From NCBI RefSeq assembly GCF_947500835.1, contig NZ_CANMTQ010000003.1:186001-250000 (forward strand): a DNA stretch of 64,000 bases. Reading direction: 5' to 3'. This DNA comes from an uncultured Halomonas sp. (GTDB taxonomy: Bacteria > Pseudomonadota > Gammaproteobacteria > Pseudomonadales > Halomonadaceae). Shown here piece by piece: positions 7,650 to 16,042 of this stretch. The notes under the pieces were generated by a model, which worked only from the letters and a program-made list of their open reading frames with translations, had not been told where the DNA came from and made no database searches. The position numbers and the translations under genes are program-made. The first letter of the stretch is position 1, and every line of letters starts with the position of its first letter.

Positions 7650-8740
7650 TCTTGCCCCAGGGCTTGCTGTTTGCTGGGTTCATGCCCCATAACGCCCTGC
7701 ATGGCGACCTCACCGACAAGGCGTTCTTTGTCATCAAGCACCGGCAGCACCATGACGCGAAACCAGACCATTCGCGACAGGGCTTCTTTCATGGTCATGT
7801 CCGGGGTTGCGGTCCACTCATGGGTGACTTGGGTGCGCTGTTCGTTCTCGTCGGCGTGCAGTCGGCCGCCATGCAGGCAAAGGGCGCGTCCTTGTGCATC
7901 GACCTCCCAGCCATAGGCTGCCGACGCCGCATCATTATCGAAGGAGGCAGGGTGTTCCAGAACCCTGGCGGGCTGCTGATACTGATGTACCCAGCGCCGG
8001 GACAGCAGCTTCAGCCCCAGATCCGCCTTGCCGATGAAACTACGCACGAAATCATCGGCAGGTTGAGTCAGAAGCTCAATGGGGCGGTCGTATTGCACCA
8101 GTCGCCCGGCATTGAGAATAGCGATACGGGAGGCCAGCTTGAGGGCCTCGTCCATATCGTGAGTGACGAAGACGATAGTCTTGCCGGTCTGCTGATGGAC
8201 TCGCAGCATCTCGTTTTGCAGTACGTCCCGCGTCAAGGGATCGACAGCGCCGAAAGGCTCGTCCATCAGCAGCACTTCCGGGTCCGCCGCCAGCGCCCGG
8301 GCAACGCCGACCCGCTGAGCCTGACCGCCGGAGAGCTGGTGGGGGTACTTGTCGCGAAACTCGCCGGCATCCAGGTGAAACAGATTCAAAAGCTCATCGA
8401 CCCGCTGCGAAGTGCGGGATTTGTCCCACTTGAGAAGACCGGGTACCACGGCGATGTTTTCCGCTACGGTCCAGTGCGGGAATAACCCTGTCGACTGGAT
8501 GGCGTAGCCGATGCGCCGGCGCAGCTGTTCCGCGGGCAGCTCCGTGACATCTTCCTCTCCCAGGAAAATACGCCCTTGGGTCAAGGGAATCAGCCGGTTG
8601 ATCATGCGCAGCGTGGTGGACTTGCCGCAGCCGGAAGGGCCAATCAACACGCCGAACTCGCCGCTTTCGATGCGCAGCGAGACATCCTTGACCACATCCT
8701 TGCCGGCATAGGTCTTGGTCAATCCTTGTAGCTCGATCAT
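7646..8740 (-). CDS. yehX: ABC importer ATPase with C-terminal CBS-like region, YehX/OpuCA-type
   Basis: A 364-residue ATPase with Walker A GPSGCGKST (about residues 35-43), signature LSGGQAQR, Walker B VLLMDEPFGAVD and a switch His (VFVTHDMDEA). The C-terminal ~110 residues resemble the CBS pair that osmosensitive OpuA/OpuCA ATPases use to sense ionic strength, although only the last unit (MTMKEALSRMVWFRVMVLPV) is recognisable. It is longer than E. coli YehX (~308). Start and stop overlap the flanking permease genes, so the operon is tightly coupled. Confidence 0.93.
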   Translation of the reverse strand: MIELQGLTKTYAGKDVVKDVSLRIESGEFGVLIGPSGCGKSTTLRMINRLIPLTQGRIFLGEEDVTELPAEQLRRRIGYAIQSTGLFPHWTVAENIAVVPGLLKWDKSRTSQRVDELLNLFHLDAGEFRDKYPHQLSGGQAQRVGVARALAADPEVLLMDEPFGAVDPLTRDVLQNEMLRVHQQTGKTIVFVTHDMDEALKLASRIAILNAGRLVQYDRPIELLTQPADDFVRSFIGKADLGLKLLSRRWVHQYQQPARVLEHPASFDNDAASAAYGWEVDAQGRALCLHGGRLHADENEQRTQVTHEWTATPDMTMKEALSRMVWFRVMVLPVLDDKERLVGEVAMQGVMGHEPSKQQALGQE

Positions 8741-9939
8741 CGGGCCCCCGGGGGTCTACTCAATGCGACCAGAATCTGCAAAAGAAAATCCGCCACCACC
8801 GCCAGGGCAATGGTGGGTATCGCTCCCAACAGCACCAGGTCGATGGCGTATTGTCCTAGCCCTTGGAAAATGAAGGCGCCGAGCCCGCCCGCGCCAATCA
8901 AGGCAGCCACCACCGTCAGGCCAATGGCCTGCACGGTCACGATGCGAAGCCCGGCGAGGATTACCGGCAGGGCCAGCGGGATCTCGACCCGCCACAGGAT
9001 CTGAGCAGAGGTCATGCCCATGCCGCGAGCTGCTTCCAGGGTCGTGGCGGCGACGCCATCAAAGCCGGCATAGGTATTGCGCACGATGGGCAGTAGCGCG
9101 TACATGACTAGCGCGATGATGGCAGGGGTGGCGCCGATGCCCTTGATACCGAGTTCCCGTAGCAGCGGTAATGCCTCGCTCAATGCCGCCAAGGGAGCTA
9201 CCAGCAGCGCAAACAGGGCAATCGAAGGGATCGTCTGAAAGAAGTTGAGTACGCCGAAAAGCGCACCCCGAGTACCGGCGCGGCGATGGGCAAGCAAACC
9301 AAGGGGCAGGCCGATGACCAGCGCAGGGCCCAAGGCCGAGGCGACCAGACGCAAATGCGCGATGAACTCGTCCGCGAACTGATCGCGATTGTTGGCATAC
9401 TCATGCATGATCGCCAGCCCATCGAGGTGGCCCGTTACGAACAGGGCAGCGACGACGGCAACGAGTATCAGCGTGTAGAGGCCGCGTAACCCCAGATTGG
9501 TCTGCAGGCGCTGGAAGGCGTCGAGTATCATCAAGGTCGGACAGAAAACCAGAATCCAGAAGGCTGCGCCCTGAGAGACCCGAGCCGATGGCGAGGCCTC
9601 CTGCAATGCGCGGTTGGCATAATCACCTAGCCCATAGAGCACCAGAATCAGCCACAGAGGGGCCGCGATCAGCGTCAGATAATGACTGCTCGGTGAGGAA
9701 AACGGGCGCGTCAACGCGCAGGATGCCAACAGAAGGGCCAGCAGTATCAGGATGATCCACTGCCAGGGCCGCAGCGCCACAATCAGGTTGATCGATTCTC
9801 CCGATACAAGCCGATTGGGCGCCATGGCAACAAAAGAGAGCAGCGCCGCAGCTATCGCCGCGGCGATCACCAATGTCAGCAAGACACGATTTGCCACCAG
9901 AGGCCTGGTCCTTCCATTGGACGCTTGGGTCGACAACAC
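8737..9939 (-). CDS. yehY: ABC importer permease, YehY-type
   Basis: A 400-residue polytopic permease, longer than YehW because of an N-terminal half with extra membrane segments, as in E. coli YehY (~385). The C-terminal transport domain has the EAA loop LEAARGMGMTSAQILWRVEIP. The best start is GTG 9939, with AAGG directly before it; a TTG one codon later is also possible. It follows the binding-protein gene by 14 bases and overlaps the ATPase start (ATGA). It forms the second half of the transmembrane channel with YehW. Confidence 0.92.
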   Translation of the reverse strand: MLSTQASNGRTRPLVANRVLLTLVIAAAIAAALLSFVAMAPNRLVSGESINLIVALRPWQWIILILLALLLASCALTRPFSSPSSHYLTLIAAPLWLILVLYGLGDYANRALQEASPSARVSQGAAFWILVFCPTLMILDAFQRLQTNLGLRGLYTLILVAVVAALFVTGHLDGLAIMHEYANNRDQFADEFIAHLRLVASALGPALVIGLPLGLLAHRRAGTRGALFGVLNFFQTIPSIALFALLVAPLAALSEALPLLRELGIKGIGATPAIIALVMYALLPIVRNTYAGFDGVAATTLEAARGMGMTSAQILWRVEIPLALPVILAGLRIVTVQAIGLTVVAALIGAGGLGAFIFQGLGQYAIDLVLLGAIPTIALAVVADFLLQILVALSRPPGAR

Positions 9940-9953
9940 CTTGAGTCGAATCC

Positions 9954-10871
9954 TTATTTCAAGAAGTCATTCTCTTCGAGGTAGCTCTGGGCGACCTGCT
10001 TGGCAGGTTGGCCATCGACCTGGATACGGCTATTAAGCTCCTGCAATGTCTCGCGATCCAGGGATTCGAGAACCGGCGCAAACAATGCCTCGAGCTTGGG
10101 GTTGTCATCCAGCACCGGCTTGCGAACGACCATCGTCGGGGCATAGACCATCTGTACGCCCTGGGTATCGTCCATGACCCGCAGGCCCGCCGGCTGAATG
10201 GCCCCATCCGTGCCGTAGACCATGGCGGCGTTGGTGCCGCTGGTGCCTTCCGCGGCGGCGCGGATGGTGGCAGCGGTATTGCCGCCAGAGAGCACCAGCA
10301 GCTGATCCTGGCTCAGCTCGAAGTCGTAGGCCTGCTGGAAGCTGGGGAGCGCGGCTTCGCTGTCGACGAACTCGGCGGAGGCGGCCAGTTTCACCTCACC
10401 ACCCTCATTGATCCATTTGCCGAAGTCTTCCATGGTCTTGAGGTCGTTCTCCTGGGCTAGATCCTCGCGCAAGGCAATGGCCCAGGTATTGTTGGCCGGC
10501 GCAGGCGGTAACCAGACCAAGTTGTTCTGTTCGAGATCCATCTGTTGAATCTTTTCGAACCCCTTGTCGTGGTCCTTCCAGGCAGGGTCATCGGTGGTAT
10601 CGGTAAAGAAAGCGCCATTGCCGGTGTATTCCGGGTACAGATCGATCTCGTTTTCGATCAGCGCCGTGCGCACGATGTTGGTCGGCCCTAGTTGCAGCTT
10701 GTTGTCCACGGGGTAATCGCTATTTTCCAGTAGCGCGATCACCATGTTACCGAGCAGGGCGCCTTCGGTGTCGTTCTTGGACGCAACCCGGAGAGGGTCT
10801 GCGGCCAGGGCTGAATTCAGGGTCAATGTCGCCCCTAGGGTAATACCGATCAAGCTGGCGAACCTGAGCAT
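9954..10871 (-). CDS. osmF: Periplasmic glycine betaine/choline-type binding protein, OsmF (YehZ)-like
   Basis: A 305-residue periplasmic binding protein, the same length as E. coli OsmF. A Sec signal peptide (MLRFASLIGITLGATLTL to ALA, cut about residue 23) precedes the mature start DPLRVASKNDTEGALLG. The family segments EIDLYPEYTGNGAFF and GGNTAATIRAAAEGTSGTNA are clear. First gene of the operon, with AAGGATGG before the ATG. In E. coli the operon is sigma-S and osmotically controlled; here the promoter should lie in the 206 bases shared with the divergent I78 gene. The ligand is inferred from family only. Confidence 0.93.
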   Translation of the reverse strand: MLRFASLIGITLGATLTLNSALAADPLRVASKNDTEGALLGNMVIALLENSDYPVDNKLQLGPTNIVRTALIENEIDLYPEYTGNGAFFTDTTDDPAWKDHDKGFEKIQQMDLEQNNLVWLPPAPANNTWAIALREDLAQENDLKTMEDFGKWINEGGEVKLAASAEFVDSEAALPSFQQAYDFELSQDQLLVLSGGNTAATIRAAAEGTSGTNAAMVYGTDGAIQPAGLRVMDDTQGVQMVYAPTMVVRKPVLDDNPKLEALFAPVLESLDRETLQELNSRIQVDGQPAKQVAQSYLEENDFLK

Positions 10872-11077
10872 ATGTTTCCATCCTTTTGGCAGTGCGATTC
10901 AAACGCGAAAGATACCGAATTCGGGCCGAAGCAATTCGCTTGATATGGCCGTCCTTGTCCTGCTCGTCATCCAGACTAGCCTATCCTGAGCGTGAAAGAC
11001 CACACTTCAATATCGTGATAATCAATATGATATTAACGTCACATGCGTTTAATGTGTTGCAAGAAGAGGAGAATACG

Positions 11078-11398
11078 ATGATCACGAAACTGATATCAGG
11101 GATGTGCCTGGCAGCGTTGGCGGCTGGCTGCGCGAGTGGTCCTGCACCGGAAGATGCCCCGCGACCTCCGGGCATGAATGAACCGGGTAATCATGCAAAG
11201 TGCGACACCAGCGCGGTGCAAAGCTATATCGGACAAAACTACAGCGATGCCTTGCGTCAGGTTCTTACCAGCCAGAGTGATTCAGAGAACGCGCGAGTCC
11301 TGGAACCAGGGCAGCCCTTTACCCTTGATTACCGCCAGGAGCGGTTGAACATCTATCTGGACGAAGATGGCCGCATCAGCGATCTGCGCTGTGGCTGA
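11078..11398 (+). CDS. I78-family peptidase-inhibitor-like lipoprotein
   Basis: A 106-residue protein with lipobox LAAGC (Cys about residue 18), a Pro-rich linker and a C-terminal ~65-residue inhibitor I78 domain: CDTSAVQSYIGQNY at its start, then ARVLEPGQPFTLDYRQERLN and the terminal DLRCG. The two Cys would form the disulfide typical of the family. The start at 11078 is set by AAGAGGAG and the signal peptide; the frame upstream of it has no support. Family members are thought to inhibit serine proteases, here at the envelope. A strong terminator follows 8 bases after the stop. Confidence 0.85.
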   Translation: MITKLISGMCLAALAAGCASGPAPEDAPRPPGMNEPGNHAKCDTSAVQSYIGQNYSDALRQVLTSQSDSENARVLEPGQPFTLDYRQERLNIYLDEDGRISDLRCG

Positions 11399-11405
11399 AA
11401 TAACG

Positions 11406-11432
11406 GAACCAGCGGAAACGCTGGTTCTATCG
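11406..11432 (+). terminator. Rho-independent terminator of the I78 gene
   Basis: A 9-bp perfect stem GAACCAGCG/CGCTGGTTC (11406-11414 with 11419-11427) with a stable GAAA tetraloop is followed by TATCGTTTT. It separates the I78 gene from the convergent signalling gene. Confidence 0.9.
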
Positions 11433-11435
11433 TTT

Positions 11436-12668
11436 TCATAACTGCATGTTAGCCATGCCGACGGCGGATTGCTGAGCATGGCTGATGCGTTCAACGGGAA
11501 GCCCCAGGGCATTGAGGGCCGGCCAGTCGATGGCCTCCAGTTCACCGCGCTCGATATGTAGCGCTGTTGCCAGTACCAATCCCATAGGACCACGATGTTC
11601 GAGGATTGCCCCCTTGAGAGAGTCATGCAGCGGAAGTTCCTCAAGTATTTCTTCCAGCGGACGATCAAAGAAGGCGTCCAGGCTGGAAAACAGACCGACG
11701 GTGAAGCCGGAGATCAGTTCATCGTGAAGATTGGCCGCTAGCCCCTCGCACAAATAGCCTCGGGTCAGGGCCAGCTTCTGCAGCGCATGAGGTTTGTCGT
11801 CCAGCTTGGACAGCGCCAGCATGTTGGCCAGGTTGCGAATGCGCCGCTGACCCAGCAAGGCCACTGCCATCTGCACCGAGGTAATATCCGGAGGGCGTTG
11901 GTAGTAAGCGCTGTTGACCATCTTCATCAGCCGTACGCTCATGAAGGCATCCCGCTGTATGGTCTCGGTCAGCTCCCGAATGCTGGCATCCTCGCGATTG
12001 AGCTCCGCCAGTAGTGCCAACACCGCCACCCGACTATGGGGAAGGTGCTGACCCTCCACCGGTACCGGGCGCGACAGGAAATATCCCTGGAAAAGGTCGC
12101 AGCCCGCCTGCTGGCATATCGCCAGATCCTCATGGGTCTCGATCTTCTCGGCGATGATCTTCAAGTGCGGATGGGCGCGTTTTAGCCGTGTCACTACCTG
12201 CACCAACTCCTCCGCCGTGTAAAACGGATAGTCGAGCTTGACGATGTCCGCCAGGGGCAGAAGCGGATGATCTGTGGTCTTTGACCGGTAATCGTCCAGG
12301 GCAATCGGATAATCTCGTTTGCGGTAGCGCTTGATGGCCGCCACGACTTCTTCGTCGGCTTCCACGGTTTCGAGAACTTCAATGACCATCTCGCTGGCAT
12401 TAAAGGGGATATCTGCCTTTAGGGTATTGGCAGTAAAGTTGATGAACGCTGGCGTGTTCTCGCACACTTCGCGAATATTGGTTTCCGTGAAAGCACTGAG
12501 CATGACCTGCTGAGTGGCAAGATCTCCATCAAATGGCCCGACCAGCGCATTCACGCCGGTAGTGGGACGAAACAGCAATTCGTAACCTGCGATCTAGAGT
12601 TGGCGATCATAGATTGGCTGACGCGCAAATAGCACGGTAGTGTTGCTGGATACCTTTGGTATATCCAT
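11436..12668 (-). pseudogene. EAL-like/HDOD signalling protein interrupted by an in-frame amber codon
   Basis: The reading frame starts at ATG 12668 with a conserved N-terminus (TVLFARQPIYDRQL), meets TAG at 12594-12596, then continues in the same frame for about 385 residues (IAGYELLFRP onward). The paralogue at 13497-14729 reads DRQHQLAGCELLFRP at the same place, so one CAG-to-TAG change explains it. The product would be a YuxH-type protein: a degenerate EAL domain (ELLFRP, LDDY and AEKIET in place of catalytic motifs) followed by an HDOD domain from about residue 210. No good ribosome-binding site precedes the internal TTG 12578, so I call it a probable pseudogene; suppression, a shorter product or a sequencing error are alternatives. 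Confidence 0.75.
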
Positions 12669-12694
12669 CGAAAGAATCCGAAAAAGTCAATAGT

Positions 12695-12706
12695 TAACAA
12701 TTGTTA
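12695..12706. promoter_or_regulatory. Perfect 12-bp palindrome upstream of the interrupted signalling gene
   Basis: TAACAATTGTTA is self-complementary and lies 27 bases upstream of the ATG at 12668, in the short gap to the lysE-like stop. Position and symmetry fit an operator, but no regulator can be named. Confidence 0.35.
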
Positions 12707-12751
12707 TCGACCTTTTCAGCGAGAACTTTAAAGGAATACGTAGAAGCATTT

Positions 12752-13354
12752 TTAGCCGAGGATGAAGAGGACGCAGGCGGCGGTCATCGTACCCATGATG
12801 CCGTTGAAGATGCGCCAGCCGCGTTCGCTGCGCAGAAGCCGACCAATGGCCATGCCGAATCCCGCCCATAGCGAAATGCAGGGCAGCGCGATCAGCTCTG
12901 CAAAGCCGGCAAGCAAGAGAGCATTCAGCAAGGTGCTCCCTCCCTCCGGCAAGAAGCCGGCCATCAATGCCAATCCCATGACCCAGGCCTTGGGGTTGGC
13001 GAACTGGAAGCCCGCGGCCTGCCAAAAGGTCAACGGTCGCCCCTGACCTTGGGCGTTCAAGTTCGGCGGCGGCGCATTGGCAATCTTCCAGGCCAGATAA
13101 AGCAGGTAAATGCTGCCCAGGATCTTGAGGAAGCTTTGAAATAGCGGATAGCGCTCGAACAGCAGACCCAGCCCCAGCGCAATCGCCGAAAACAGTACGA
13201 AACAACCGGCCATGATGCCCAGAATATGGGGCAGGGTGCGCCAATAGCCATAGTTGGCCCCAGAGGCCGTGAGCATCACATTATTGGGTCCTGGCGTGAT
13301 GGTCATCGAGACCATGTACAACGCTGCCGGCCCCAGAAACGCCAGACTCTCCAT
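12752..13354 (-). CDS. LysE/RhtB family amino-acid exporter
   Basis: A 200-residue inner-membrane exporter of the LysE/RhtB family with about six membrane segments. The family signature TITPGPNNVMLTASGANYG lies within the first 40 residues, and FQFANPKAWVMGLALM in the middle is the second conserved block. The start at ATG 13354 begins directly with the first helix; the upstream TTG adds only six residues. It sits between two EAL-like/HDOD paralogues on the same strand. The exported amino acid cannot be assigned. Confidence 0.92.
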   Translation of the reverse strand: MESLAFLGPAALYMVSMTITPGPNNVMLTASGANYGYWRTLPHILGIMAGCFVLFSAIALGLGLLFERYPLFQSFLKILGSIYLLYLAWKIANAPPPNLNAQGQGRPLTFWQAAGFQFANPKAWVMGLALMAGFLPEGGSTLLNALLLAGFAELIALPCISLWAGFGMAIGRLLRSERGWRIFNGIMGTMTAACVLFILG

Positions 13355-13496
13355 CGATTTGTACCTGTGCAATTCACGCGCAATAACGGGAAGGGATCTT
13401 TATTTAGAACGAGAGAGTGTACTCACAAGCCGCTATAGAGTCGCCCTGTGGCGGTCTTTTTCGGATAACCATAGCGTTGATGCGCTCCATGAAAAA

Positions 13497-14729
13497 TCAT
13501 AAGAAGGCGTCACTGTTCTCGACGGCTCGCTGCTGGGCCTGGCTGACGTTTTCCGGAAACAGGCCGTGTTCGGTTAGGGCCGCCCAGTCGAGATCGTCGA
13601 GCTCACCCTGTTCGAGCTGCAATGTCGTTGCCAGCACAAGCCCCATGACACCACGCTGATCGAGAATGGCGTCTTTAAGCACCTTTGGCAGTGGCAGATT
13701 GTCGAAGATGTCCTCCAGGGAGCTTTTAAAGAAAGCGCCCAGAATGGAAAACAGGCCTACCGTGAACCCTGAAATAGGCTCTTCGTCGAGGTGGTCTGCA
13801 AGCGCTTGGCACAGCTGCCCTCGATTCAGGGCAAGGCGTTGCAGTGAATGAGGAGCTTGATCCAGTTTACTCAGTGCCAGCATGGTAGCTAAATTGCAGA
13901 CGCGCCGCTGGCTAAGCGCATTGATGGCCATCGACGCCGAAGTTACTTCCTCGCCACAGTCGTAGTAGTCGCTATTGACGACGCTCAAAAGCTCTCGTTT
14001 CAGAAAGGCGTCGTTGTCGATGGTCTTGGCGAGTTCCTCGGCAGTGGCGTCGATGCGGTTGAGCTCGGCAAGGAGCTGCAGCAACGTGTAATGTTCATCC
14101 GGTAAACGCTCACGCTCGACCTTCGAGGGCCGGGCCAGATAATACCCCTGGAAAAGATCACAGCCTGCCTGCCGGCAATGCAGGAAGTCTTCCTGGGTTT
14201 CGATCTTTTCGGCAAGTAGCGTCAAATGGGGACGGTGGCGCCGTAGTTCTGTTACCAGTGACGTGAATTCCTCGGCGCCATACTGCGGATAGTCGAGCTT
14301 GACGATATCCGCGAGGGCCAGCAGCGGATGACTGGCTTCCTTCAAGCGGTAGTCATCAAGGGCGATGGTATAGCCCCTCGATTTGTAATCCTTGATTGCG
14401 GTGATGACCTCGTCGCTTGCCTCGACGGTTTCAAGTATTTCGATGACGATATCACCGGGTTCGAAGGGAATCTCCGCTTTCAGGGCATTGGCCGTGAAGT
14501 TGATATAGGCCGGCGTATGCTCGCATACCGTGCGGATATCGGTATGAGCGAAGGCATTGCGTAACACCTGGCGGGTGGCCAGGTCACCATCGAAAGGCTC
14601 GGTCAGCGCTTCGGTTCGGGGGCAAGGGCGAAACAGCAGCTCACAGCCGGCAAGCTGATGCTGGCGATCATAAATCGGCTGACGTGCAAACAGTACGGTG
14701 ACCTCTGCGAATTCTTCGTTTTTACTCAT
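13497..14729 (-). CDS. EAL-like/HDOD domain signalling protein (YuxH family)
   Basis: A 410-residue cytosolic protein. Residues ~12-200 are a degenerate EAL phosphodiesterase fold: CELLFRP replaces the catalytic EALxR, with IEILETVE, IALDDYR, VKLDY and AEKIETQED at the other motif positions, so c-di-GMP hydrolysis is unlikely. Residues ~210-400 are an HDOD domain (LAELNRIDATAEELAKTI, NSDYYDCGEEVTSASMAINALSQRR). Such proteins usually act in motility or surface signalling as binding partners. It is an intact paralogue of the interrupted gene at 11436-12668, separated from it by the LysE gene. ATG 14729 has no strong ribosome-binding site; a TTG at 14759 is an alternative. Confidence 0.88.
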   Translation of the reverse strand: MSKNEEFAEVTVLFARQPIYDRQHQLAGCELLFRPCPRTEALTEPFDGDLATRQVLRNAFAHTDIRTVCEHTPAYINFTANALKAEIPFEPGDIVIEILETVEASDEVITAIKDYKSRGYTIALDDYRLKEASHPLLALADIVKLDYPQYGAEEFTSLVTELRRHRPHLTLLAEKIETQEDFLHCRQAGCDLFQGYYLARPSKVERERLPDEHYTLLQLLAELNRIDATAEELAKTIDNDAFLKRELLSVVNSDYYDCGEEVTSASMAINALSQRRVCNLATMLALSKLDQAPHSLQRLALNRGQLCQALADHLDEEPISGFTVGLFSILGAFFKSSLEDIFDNLPLPKVLKDAILDQRGVMGLVLATTLQLEQGELDDLDWAALTEHGLFPENVSQAQQRAVENSDAFL

Positions 14730-14976
14730 GAAAAAAAGCCCGACGATCGACTGGCCCAATAGTGAGTGATTGTTGTTATCCCAGGCTGTTCTGGCCGGTT
14801 GAAACCTGCCTGTAATCAGATATCGCCAAGAGAGAACACTACCAACATATATAAGCCTGCTCTGATGCGCCAGCGGAAATATAGCCTGCGTTATATGCGC
14901 TGATTCTGCAGATCGGCTTGCATTCAGCGGGATGAGACCGCAGTTTTAAATAGAATTCGTTAGCGAAGAGGCATCC

Positions 14977-16020
14977 ATGACCCAGGCGACCATTGTTTCC
15001 CATGGCACCATGCACTGTTTTCCCACCGGCCTGCGGGATGAGCAGGACAAGCTCGTCAATGTCGAGGTCTCTGCGGTGGTCTACGATGGCCACCGCCTGA
15101 TATTGGCAAGCGACAAGCCGATTCCCGGCGCCGAACGCTCGGCGGTGTTCGCCATGGATATCAGCGATCAGGGCATTCCCGATGACACTACGCTTGAATA
15201 TTTCACCGCCGAGGCCGTTCAACGGGCCACCAAGTACGAGGACTTCGCCCTGACCGCGGACGGCAAGCACGTGTTGGCTACCACCGGCTTCGATCGCATC
15301 GACGCCGAGAGCCACGATCTCAACGACTACAATCACCTGCTGATCTGGCCCCTGGGCGAGCCAGGCAAGGTGCAGACCGTCGATCCAGATCCGCGAGACG
15401 GCGTCGAAGGTTCCCTGGAACTGCGTCTCAAGCTGGATAAGGCTATCGGCACGCCCTATTACAAGATCGAGGGGCTGGCGGCGATTCCCGGAGAGCAGGG
15501 CGATGGCCTGCTGCTGTTCGGCGTGCGTGAACAAGGCAATGCCCATGACGATTTCCAGTACGTAGCCCGGGTGGTGGGAGCGCATTACAAGATCAACGAA
15601 CACGACAATCTGGAATTCGTCGATGAGCTACGCAGCTTTTATCACTTCGATCCGGGCGAGTTTGATGGGGTGCGCCATATCTGCGGGCTGTCGAGCCTTG
15701 AATATGACCCTTACAACGACCGTCTTTATTTGCTGACCAGTTTCGAGACCGAAGCCGAAGGTGTGGAACATATCGGCGGCTATCTATGGGTCATGTCGCT
15801 GGCGGATTTTGCTGCCAACAAGTCACCGGCATTGGTTACCGATTATAATGGTGCGCCGTTGGAGTTCGAGCACAAGGCCGAAGGGCTTGCCGTGCTGGAC
15901 AAGACCCGGCTGTTCGTTGCTTACGACAACGACCGGCATATGGGATTGGGGGGCATCGACGAGCGGGATGAACGTCATGCCTGCGAGGCGCCTTATACCC
16001 TATTGGAGATGCGAGGCTGA
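14977..16020 (+). CDS. Predicted beta-propeller protein of unknown function
   Basis: A 347-residue protein with no signal peptide. Repeating blade-like segments (VSAVVYDGHRLILASDKPI, YYKIEGLAAIPGEQGDGLLL, HICGLSSLEYDPYNDRLYLL, FEHKAEGLAVLDKTRLFVAY) give a periodic beta pattern typical of beta-propellers such as DUF3616 or phytase-like esterase folds; I cannot decide between them. No catalytic motif is certain. It starts after GAAGAGG and is convergent with the following membrane-protein gene, 22 bases away. A cytosolic location is implied by the missing signal sequence. Confidence 0.75.
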   Translation: MTQATIVSHGTMHCFPTGLRDEQDKLVNVEVSAVVYDGHRLILASDKPIPGAERSAVFAMDISDQGIPDDTTLEYFTAEAVQRATKYEDFALTADGKHVLATTGFDRIDAESHDLNDYNHLLIWPLGEPGKVQTVDPDPRDGVEGSLELRLKLDKAIGTPYYKIEGLAAIPGEQGDGLLLFGVREQGNAHDDFQYVARVVGAHYKINEHDNLEFVDELRSFYHFDPGEFDGVRHICGLSSLEYDPYNDRLYLLTSFETEAEGVEHIGGYLWVMSLADFAANKSPALVTDYNGAPLEFEHKAEGLAVLDKTRLFVAYDNDRHMGLGGIDERDERHACEAPYTLLEMRG

Positions 16021-16042
16021 ACGGAAGCGTGACTGAGAACGT

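Noticed and set aside
12578..12580. TTG start for the interrupted EAL/HDOD gene
   Set aside because: No ribosome-binding site, and it would remove the conserved N-terminal segment present in the paralogue; the amber explanation is simpler.
13423..13470. Plus-strand terminator at CGCC-CTGT-GGCG followed by a short T-run
   Set aside because: No plus-strand gene ends nearby and the stem is only 4 bp; most likely chance.
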